A DNA stretch of 64,000 nt from Alectoria sarmentosa (taxonomy: Eukaryota > Ascomycota > Lecanoromycetes > Lecanorales > Parmeliaceae), in NCBI GenBank assembly GCA_009733775.1, contig WOGZ01000031.1, forward strand, positions 62,001 through 126,000, in the 5' to 3' direction. Shown here one piece after another: positions 1 to 6,951 of the stretch. The notes below the pieces were generated by a model that saw only the letters and a list, made by a program, of their open reading frames with translations, was not told where the DNA came from and made no database searches. The translations under genes were made by a program, and so were the position numbers. Numbering within the stretch: position 1 is the first letter of the stretch; the number at the start of each line of letters is the position of its first letter.

Positions 1-74
1 AAGGCAAGGTTGTATACCTTCATTGTTGGTCGTGGGAGCAGTCATACTCTCTAAAATCTTAGATAGACTCCACA

Positions 75-518
75 TCAGACATGATCCTGGCTTTGACTCC
101 CAGCTTCGTCGTCATAACTTGGTATTATGACATCCCACTCATCATCCACATCCATTCCATCCTCCTCAGCTCCCTTCTTGAACTTGAAAGCCAGCATAGC
201 CCCCTCTCTCAGCCCCGCACCCAGAGGACTCTCGTTCAGGATGCTACCCTTCTTGACACCTTTGCCATTCGTATCTCCATTGTCAACCTCTGGGATCTTG
301 AGAGCTACCCATCCTCTGCTGATGTCGTTTTTGTCTCTTGGCACGCCAAATTCGATGTCTTCCGGATCTGAAACTAGAGCATTGCCGTTAATGTCCTTGA
401 TACCTGTGGCTTTGATTGCATCTAAGAGGTCGCGCTTTATTGAATCGAAGGATTGGCTTTGCTGGACGAATAGGAGGATCGTGGTTTTGTGCTGCTTAAA
501 GCGCAACGTCCATTGCAT
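75..518 (-). CDS. Conserved fungal protein, ubiquitin-like N-terminus, unknown function
   Basis: Single-exon frame of 147 residues starting at ATG 518. The N-terminal part (TLRFKQHKTTILLFVQ, then a short helix and a loop DINGNALVSDPEDIEFGVP) has the strand-strand-helix look of a ubiquitin-like fold. A conserved-looking segment with an LxxGxxLAFKF pattern follows, and the C-terminus is acidic (DVDDEWDVIIPSYDDE). There is no signal peptide or membrane segment, so the product is probably cytosolic or nuclear. It is divergent from the Tim17-like gene to the right. The composition is clearly coding, but I do not recognise a named family, and the ubiquitin-like assignment is inference from the pattern only. 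Confidence 0.65.
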   Translation of the reverse strand: MQWTLRFKQHKTTILLFVQQSQSFDSIKRDLLDAIKATGIKDINGNALVSDPEDIEFGVPRDKNDISRGWVALKIPEVDNGDTNGKGVKKGSILNESPLGAGLREGAMLAFKFKKGAEEDGMDVDDEWDVIIPSYDDEAGSQSQDHV

Positions 519-794
519 CCCACTGGGCGTCTTGGCTGGCTAGTAAATTAGAATCAGTACTGGGTTGCAAGATGGTTTGTAGGGTCATTCGTACCATGAT
601 GCGTACTGTTGAACCTTGAGAAGACTGACGCGCTCGTGGAAAGAAATGTCGGCGTAACAATCAATCTCGCCGCGATTTTCAGCCCTATCAAGTTGAGTGC
701 CAAGCAAACTGCTCTTGACTCTTCTATTGTTTATTCAGCTCCCCAACGAGCTGGGAAAAGGCTCGGGCAGCTACACCCGGACAACGGAAACGCT
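519..794. promoter_or_regulatory. Divergent intergenic promoter region
   Basis: This 276-bp gap separates two divergent start codons (ATG 518 on minus, ATG 795 on plus), so it must hold both promoters. No TATA box or defined operator is obvious. Confidence 0.4.
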
Positions 795-1469
795 ATGGAA
801 GGCATAGAACCTCCAGTCGAGCTCGGCGATCTAACTGAAAACCAACCACAACCTGTCCCACTTTACGAGAACCGTCTCTCTACTCCGTTCTTCATTCGTT
901 TCCCAGCAGCCACCGCCGCTGCTTTTCTCACAGGCGCCGCACTAGGCGTCTCTCATGGCGGCAAGACAGCAGGCATGCGTTTCCGAGCGGAGAATTCCCA
1001 CCGATTCCCGACGACATCTGCAGGATGGTACCTGTACCACAAAAGCAAGAACTACCACATGATGCTAGGAGGAATTAAAGAAGGGCTGAAGATGGGCGCC
1101 AAGGTTGGATTTTGGGCTGGAAGCTTTTTCGTAGTCGAGGAAGCGGTAGATGAATGGCGGGGGACGAAAGATTTCCTATCGACGGTCGTAGCTGGAATGA
1201 CTCTTGCTGCGGGTTTCAGTGGACAGCCTTGGAGTGTGTGCCCCGTCCTCCATTACATGGGTATTTGGCACAATGCTGACGATCCCATACCAGACATACT
1301 GCCCCTAGATACCGCAGCCCGTACTATTCGGACAGGATTATATGGCGGTCTAGCGTTTGGGCTGGCTCAAGATGCTCTAGGCCTTGCAAGAGGCAGGCGA
1401 TTGGGCTACGTCGATTTATTGTTGTGCAGAAGCCGAGATACCTTGGAGATGCGAGAGGCGGAAGGCTGA
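795..1469 (+). CDS. Tim17/Tim22-family-like membrane protein
   Basis: The reading frame is open from 609 but begins with TTG there; the first ATG is 795. An in-frame 60-nt intron is likely at 1234-1293 (GTGTGT donor, GCTGAC branch at 1275, CAG acceptor). This gives about 204 residues and joins ..GQPW to ILPLDTAARTI. The protein has glycine-rich hydrophobic segments (AAATAAFLTGAALG, GAKVGFWAGSFFVVEEAVDEWRG, TVVAGMTLAAGF, GLYGGLAFGLAQD) of the kind found in Tim17/Tim22/TIMMDC1 proteins of the mitochondrial inner membrane. That family acts in protein import or complex I assembly; which role applies here cannot be read from the sequence. The C-terminus after GRRLGYVD is less certain. Confidence 0.7.
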   Translation: MEGIEPPVELGDLTENQPQPVPLYENRLSTPFFIRFPAATAAAFLTGAALGVSHGGKTAGMRFRAENSHRFPTTSAGWYLYHKSKNYHMMLGGIKEGLKMGAKVGFWAGSFFVVEEAVDEWRGTKDFLSTVVAGMTLAAGFSGQPWSVCPVLHYMGIWHNADDPIPDILPLDTAARTIRTGLYGGLAFGLAQDALGLARGRRLGYVDLLLCRSRDTLEMREAEG

Positions 1470-2159
1470 AAGGTCTGCTCGCATATCTTGCTTGAAAGTC
1501 ACGTTCAGACCGAATGGTTGTCACGGCCAGAGCAAACGGCGAACCACAAAGGCAATGCAAGAATATTCTACAAAGCACTCGCCTGTGGGACTCCCGGAAG
1601 CATATAAGCATAATCAGTCCCCAAAACTGAAGTAAAAGAAAGAACCAGGGCCAGCTTGGCTATTTGGGCGACGATACCATCAGCAGAGAGGCCGACATAT
1701 TACAGAGTTGTGCCTGCCAGCCTATGGCATCCTCAACTACCATTCTTTGCCAGCCACTCATTGCGACCAAGTTGCTACGCCCTATACGGAGGGCGATCGA
1801 TTATGAAAATTTACAACATCTGATACTTGCCTTAAATGGTTTCAACCACGTCTTTCAGATGACCTATCATGACTTGATTATATGGCAGCTTCCTTGATGC
1901 ACGAGGATCTCATACGTGGTTGGGCCTCAACCCTACATATATAGCCTCCTCTCTGACCCAATAAAAATTGATTACTTACAGTCGTCAACACAAGGCGGCA
2001 TCAAAACTTTCGAAAGGAATGTGCGAGACGGAGACGTGGCCTTTTTGTTCTGACACAGATATAACTCTAGCTGCTTAGTTTTGGATTGGGAACTTTTCCC
2101 GACTCGTTCGTCTCCAGTTTCGGTTTGTATTCAGCTTACGGTCGCACAGTATTGGTGAC
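1470..2159. other. Intergenic, no gene seen
   Basis: Only short frames without ATG context or conserved motifs. It includes the 3' end of the Tim17-like gene. Nothing else is supported. Confidence 0.4.
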
Positions 2160-2400
2160 GAGTCATTAGCTGGAGAATTGTAAATCTCGGGAACGATGTG
2201 TTAAGTGGTAATGTGTTAAATGGTGGTGTGTTCGGCCGGGAGCTTCACTGAGTACTTGACCCTCGACTTCTTCCCCTTCCCTTCACTTCTCTAGGTCTTT
2301 ACCTTTTTCAAAGACAAAAAGGCTCTGAATCGACCTCTACACTGAACTACCTGTCCAAGCTGATTCTATCAAGTATTCCTTTCTCAGCATATATCCACGA
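2160..2400 (+). promoter_or_regulatory. Promoter of repeat-protein gene 1, homologous to that of gene 2
   Basis: Two blocks match the region upstream of the gene at 4492. One is a CATTrGyTGGAGA...GGGAAC block (here about 2166-2200). The other is a GAGTAyTTrACCCTCGmCTTC block (about 2250-2275) leading into a pyrimidine-rich tract. The order and distance to the ATG are preserved, so the duplication that made the two genes included the promoter. Confidence 0.5.
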
Positions 2401-3726
2401 ATGGGCCGGCGTTCTGGCTACCACGATCAAGAGGAACCGGACATCATCAGCCCTCAGGCTGCCAGACTCAATGGAGATGGTCTTTCAGGACCACGTAGGC
2501 CGGTTCATAGGCTGGCATCGGGTCTTTCAGGTAGAACTGGTCCCCGTGCGCCCCTACCGAATGATGGAGCTCGTCGAGGCGATGATTTTGGGGACATTTT
2601 TGAGAACGAAGAAGCGGAACCACGCCGTCGTCCTCATGCTGGCGGACTTCACCATCACGATGCAGAGGAAGAGGCCGGCTTTTCAAACGCCAGACCATCC
2701 GCACGCCGCCACAACAATGTAAGCGAACTCCCAAATCGACGTGCCGAGAGAGACGATGGGGTTGGGTATAGTGGAGCTTTCTTCGGCAGTCGCAATTCCG
2801 TTAGGGGACGCCAACACGACCATGCCGAGGACGACAAGGGTTCGGAAGAACATGGAGTACACCTAGGTCGTCATGATTATAATATGGGCTACCGACAAAA
2901 CCATGCCGAGTTCGACGGATCTAGGAATGGCGGCCGCGGTGGAGGTGGAGGTGGACGACGACACGATCACGCGGAGGACAACGGCGCGTTAGAAGCTGCT
3001 GGCACACGCCCTAGCCATCAAAATCCCAATGGCCAACTTCAAAGAGATCGTCATGGCGACCGAGAAGCGTCGGAAGATAACGAGAGGCATGGCGATTTAA
3101 GGCGTGGTCGTGGTGATCGGGTTCGCAATCGAAGTGACGAGGCTTATGAGCATCCTGACCTGAGGCCTTCTAGGGGTCTGATTGGGGGCGGTCACACTCC
3201 ACAGGATGATGGCAACTCCCAGGAGCAGCAAGGAAGATTCATTCCATATACCTTCCGAATGCTACACCCAGAGGACGTGAGATTCCTGGTCAAAGTCTTC
3301 AAGGTTCGCACGAGCAAGGTCAAGGAATGGTGCGAAGCAGATTACATCCGCATGGATAATTCAAGGAACTTCGAGACCAACATTGATCCACTTCTAAGCA
3401 CACTGACGAGCGGAGACCGCGAACTCTACGCAAAGGCCCTTCAGAGGAAGCAAAACGAGAAAGAAATCAGGAAGATCGTGGGATGGGGTCCCAAACACGC
3501 AATGACTGCCTTCGATCGCGGCTACGAGGCGGGGCAAACTAGTATACGTCGTGAACACAAAGCCGAAAGGCATGGGAGTCTTGACCTGTGTGCTATGGGC
3601 AAACGCGTCAAGCCCGACAGCTACGCTTATAAACCGAGCAGGTACGGGCTGGTGCGGGAGAAGGACTTGTTACTGGTCACAAATGCACCAACCAGATTCA
3701 GACGCGAAAGATTACGAGGATGTTGA
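2401..3726 (+). CDS. Repeat-rich His/acidic protein, tandem paralogue 1
   Basis: Single exon, 441 residues, starting at ATG 2401 right after the shared promoter. Three parts are visible. The N-terminal motif is GRRSGYHDQEEPDIISPQAAR. The disordered middle is rich in R, G, H, D and E, with recurring HHHDAEEEAGF, RQHDHAEDD and RRHDHAEDN segments and a poly-Gly stretch. The compact C-terminal domain (about residues 278-390) contains FIPYTFRML, VKVFKVRTSKVKEWC, RMDN and NIDPLL. The same N- and C-terminal parts recur in the gene at 4492, but the middles differ greatly. There is no signal peptide or membrane segment. I do not recognise the C-terminal domain; function is unknown. The His-rich repeats could bind metal or nucleic acid, which is inference only. 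Confidence 0.7.
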   Translation: MGRRSGYHDQEEPDIISPQAARLNGDGLSGPRRPVHRLASGLSGRTGPRAPLPNDGARRGDDFGDIFENEEAEPRRRPHAGGLHHHDAEEEAGFSNARPSARRHNNVSELPNRRAERDDGVGYSGAFFGSRNSVRGRQHDHAEDDKGSEEHGVHLGRHDYNMGYRQNHAEFDGSRNGGRGGGGGGRRHDHAEDNGALEAAGTRPSHQNPNGQLQRDRHGDREASEDNERHGDLRRGRGDRVRNRSDEAYEHPDLRPSRGLIGGGHTPQDDGNSQEQQGRFIPYTFRMLHPEDVRFLVKVFKVRTSKVKEWCEADYIRMDNSRNFETNIDPLLSTLTSGDRELYAKALQRKQNEKEIRKIVGWGPKHAMTAFDRGYEAGQTSIRREHKAERHGSLDLCAMGKRVKPDSYAYKPSRYGLVREKDLLLVTNAPTRFRRERLRGC

Positions 3727-4234
3727 GAGAACTTTTAGCTCCAAATTGCTTACTTGTATAGGCTATGTCTCCAGTATCACGAAAATAGACCAGGATAGTA
3801 ATCTGATGCAATCAACACGCGTCTTGTCATGCTTCATTGCATTCCAGCTGTATTACCTTACTCATTGGGCACCAGACTCTATCGGCAACTCGTCGCCACT
3901 AAAATGTCACGTCCTCATACGTAGTCTAGGCCATCATGAGCACCATTGTGGAAATGATCTGCACCTTGAACAGCTTTAGCTAGACCGTATGAAAAACCTG
4001 TCATATCATGGCGTTATGTTGGCTTCTTGCATGCAGGACAGCCATTTGAGCGATGAGGTCTTGACTCTAGAAAGATGGTATTCGCCCTAGTTCAATGGAT
4101 ATTGGGGCCGAGTCATCACACCAGGCGCTCTCTTCCGACTGCTGTGTTAACAGCAGCAACCGTTCACCGACTGGTCCATCTCCAGGTCCGAACCGCCTCG
4201 CCTTGCCTCTACCCCGGTCTGTAAATAGCTTCAT
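3727..4234. other. Intergenic between the two repeat-protein genes
   Basis: The 3' flank of paralogue 1. Short frames only; no motif supported. Confidence 0.4.
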
Positions 4235-4491
4235 GTGACACAGTGTCAATGACTAGCCATTGGTTGGAGAGTCTTAACACAACCTCAACCTCGATCCCGG
4301 GAACAGAGTGTTGAGCTTCCATTGTGTTCTCCAGTGGCTTACTGGAGTATTTAACCCTCGCCTTCTTCTTCTTCTTTTCTTTCTCTTCATCATCGTTGGA
4401 TTCTCTACCCCTCACAAGAACACACAGCATCTGGTTCTACCTTTACATTTACACACCTTTCCAACTTCGTGCTACCAAGGACCTCCTCAAT
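4235..4491 (+). promoter_or_regulatory. Promoter of repeat-protein gene 2, homologous to that of gene 1
   Basis: Contains the same block order as 2160-2400: TGGAGAG...CGGGAAC at about 4264-4305, then TACTGGAGTATTTAACCCTC at about 4338-4357, followed by a long CTTCTT pyrimidine tract. The frame is open through this region to 4324, but the paralogue comparison places the true start at ATG 4492. Confidence 0.5.
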
Positions 4492-6279
4492 ATGTTCCCA
4501 CAAGGAGGCCGGCGTCCTGTCCACGACGACCCGAATGAATCAGACATAATTAGCCCTGGGGCGGCCAGATTCTCTGGAGGTCGTCGTCCAGAACCACGTG
4601 GGCAAGGCCGTAGACCAGCTCCGGACCCTAGCAATGGCGGCCTTAGGAGTCACGAAGCTGGGCCTCACTCACGTCGACCAAATGAAGCTGGTCGACCACG
4701 TCAGGCCGAAGAATTCGAGGATGATTATGGGGTCGAAGGACTGAAAGCACGCCTTCCTCGTCAGAGTCACGAAGCTGGGCCTCATTCACGTCGACCTAAT
4801 CCAGCTGGTCGAGCACGTCAGGCCGAAGAACTCGAGGATGGTTATGGGGACGAAGAACCGAAAACACGCCTTCCTCGTCAGAGTCATGAAGCTGGGCCTC
4901 ATTCACGCCGACCAAATCCAGCTGGTCGAACACGTCAGGCCGAAGAACTCGAGGATGATTATGGGGTCGAAGGACTGAGAGCACGCTTTCCCCGTCAGAG
5001 TCACGAAGCTGGGCCTCATTCACGCCGACCAAATCCAGCTGGTCGAACACGTCAGGCCGAAGAACTCGAGGATGATTATGGGGTCGAAGGACTGAGAGCA
5101 CGCTTTCCCCGTCAGAGTCACGAAGCTGGGCCTCATTCACGCCGACCAAATCCAGCTGGTCGAACACGTCAGGCCGAAGAACTCGAGGATGATTATGGGG
5201 TCGAAGGACTGAGAGCACGCTTTCCCCGTCAGAGTCACGAAGCTGGGCCTCATTCACGCCGACCAAATCCAGCTGGTCGAGCACGTCAGGCCGATGAATT
5301 TGAGGATGATTATGGGGCCGAAGGACTTAAAGCTCGCCCTCCCCGCCAGAGTCACGCTGGTGGCCGTCGCCATCACCATGCTGAGGAGGAGAGTAGTTTT
5401 GCGGAGGCTGAGATAGGAGCCCGCCAGAAGTTCGCTGGGGTACGCGAAGGTCATCATGCCGAAGAAGGAGATGAGTTTGAAACCGCCGGAAACCCTTTCA
5501 GTCGCCAGAGTTTTCCTGGAAGCGGACGCAACCATGCGGATGAAGAGGACGTATTCAAAGATGCTGGAGAAATTCGACGGCGTCATGACCATGCTGGGGT
5601 CCGTCGAAACGGCTTTCCCGAAGAGGCTGACGGTTTCGAAGCCGCTGGAGCACGCCCACACAAGCAAAAGCCCCTTGGTCGAGCTCGTGGACCGGCCACC
5701 CGCCATGAGCCCGCGCACAATGACGATGATAGGTATGGAGGCTCCGGTCGAGGAGGTGGCAACCGCGCTCGTGAACGAGATGAAGACGAGCTTGATGGAG
5801 AAATTCATCGCGCTTCTCGGGCCCTGGTGAGAGGCGGAGGCAAATCTGGTTCTTCGACTCGAGGCGCTCATGGTGACAGCGGCTCACATCGGCATAGCCG
5901 GTACATTCCCTATACTTTTCGAGTCCTCCCCCTGGATTATTTGGAGCTCCTCAAGTGGGTTTTTCATGTGCCCTCCAGTAAAGTCGAGGAGTGGTGCAAC
6001 GACGGCTTCATCCGCTTGGACAAATACACCACAAAGGGGTGCCCCTACAACATTGACCCTTTGCTGGCCAAGGTGCCCGAGAAAGACCGAAAGGTGTACG
6101 AAGAAAAGATCCGGAAGACCGATATTGAGCACGAGCTTAGAGCAATCATGGGGAAAGGTATTAGGACGGTAGAAGATGCTATTAAGGAGGAAGATCTTAG
6201 GAAGAGCCAAGGTCATAGCAAGGGGAAAAATCTTGGCAAGGGAAAGATTCTTAGGATGGAGAAAGATCCTAGGAGGTGA
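4492..6279 (+). CDS. Repeat-rich His/acidic protein, tandem paralogue 2
   Basis: A single exon of 595 residues if ATG 4492 is used. That start aligns GGRRPVHDDPNESDIISPGAAR with the N-terminus of paralogue 1; the upstream ATG at 4324 would add promoter-like sequence. The middle holds six 39-residue repeats (4648-5349), then degenerate units such as RRHHHAEEE, EGHHAEEGDEF, GRNHADEEDVF and RRRHDHAG. The C-terminal domain (about residues 475-575; YIPYTFRVL, LKWVFHVPSSKVEEWC, FIRLDK, NIDPLL) is clearly homologous to that of paralogue 1, with a Lys-rich tail. The protein is probably largely disordered with one folded C-terminal module. Function is unknown, and no recognised domain is seen. Confidence 0.72.
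   Translation: MFPQGGRRPVHDDPNESDIISPGAARFSGGRRPEPRGQGRRPAPDPSNGGLRSHEAGPHSRRPNEAGRPRQAEEFEDDYGVEGLKARLPRQSHEAGPHSRRPNPAGRARQAEELEDGYGDEEPKTRLPRQSHEAGPHSRRPNPAGRTRQAEELEDDYGVEGLRARFPRQSHEAGPHSRRPNPAGRTRQAEELEDDYGVEGLRARFPRQSHEAGPHSRRPNPAGRTRQAEELEDDYGVEGLRARFPRQSHEAGPHSRRPNPAGRARQADEFEDDYGAEGLKARPPRQSHAGGRRHHHAEEESSFAEAEIGARQKFAGVREGHHAEEGDEFETAGNPFSRQSFPGSGRNHADEEDVFKDAGEIRRRHDHAGVRRNGFPEEADGFEAAGARPHKQKPLGRARGPATRHEPAHNDDDRYGGSGRGGGNRARERDEDELDGEIHRASRALVRGGGKSGSSTRGAHGDSGSHRHSRYIPYTFRVLPLDYLELLKWVFHVPSSKVEEWCNDGFIRLDKYTTKGCPYNIDPLLAKVPEKDRKVYEEKIRKTDIEHELRAIMGKGIRTVEDAIKEEDLRKSQGHSKGKNLGKGKILRMEKDPRR
4648..5349 (+). repeat. 117-bp coding minisatellite, six units
   Basis: Units begin AGTCAyGAAGCTGGGCCTCA at 4648, 4765, 4882, 4999, 5116 and 5233, exactly 117 bp apart (39 codons, so frame is kept). 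Units three to five are almost identical while the outer ones have diverged, as expected from recent copy-number change by unequal exchange or slippage. Confidence 0.95.
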
Positions 6280-6951
6280 AACCTTGTTCGGCACAACGGG
6301 CTCATCACGGAGCAGCAGAGTGTTTGTCGCGGGTACGATACTCGTACAGGGCATTTGTCTACTGTGGTGTAGTCACTTCCTGTATGCTTGCTTGCGCCGG
6401 AAAGGAGGGTCTCTGCATTGATGAGATATTCTAGAGAAACAGACTCTTGCAATCAGCCCATATCATAATTGAAGATCTTGCAGCCTTGTTAAGTACAAGG
6501 ACACATACCCTTGATGTTCGACTTATCATGTTCCTCTGATTTTGTATTTGCAACCAATGGGTGTCTGTTATCAGCTTGCTTCTTGCTATGCTTCCCTCCC
6601 TCTTTCCGATGCCTCCTACTTACCCAGAGCTTGTGTCACACTCCAAGTCTAATGATTCACGTAGGAGAGAGCCCATCAGTGATACACCTTCCATAGGCAA
6701 AACATCACAATTCTCGAGCGACAGTAACAGCAAAGCGAACGTAGACCACACCAGCGGCGTGATCAAAAGGTATCTCGCAGTAACATTTTCTATTCCTTTG
6801 CTCACGCCTTGACAGGCAATTAGTGGAGATTGAGGTATCCAACCTCTGGAAGAACCTGATCAAGCGGTGTCTCCCAGCAACAGCAACAATGTTCCACCTC
6901 TCTGCTCAAGCCTACGCCACACCAGCCACGGAGATGAGGCTATGCAACGCC
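6280..6951. other. Intergenic between convergent genes
   Basis: Lies between the 3' ends of repeat gene 2 (plus) and the PAM2-like gene (minus), so it holds both 3' UTRs. No further gene seen. Confidence 0.4.

Noticed and set aside
4796..5284. Minus-strand repetitive frame (DQLDLVGVNEAQL units)
   Set aside because: Antisense reading of the 117-bp repeats; the period is a multiple of three, so any frame stays open.
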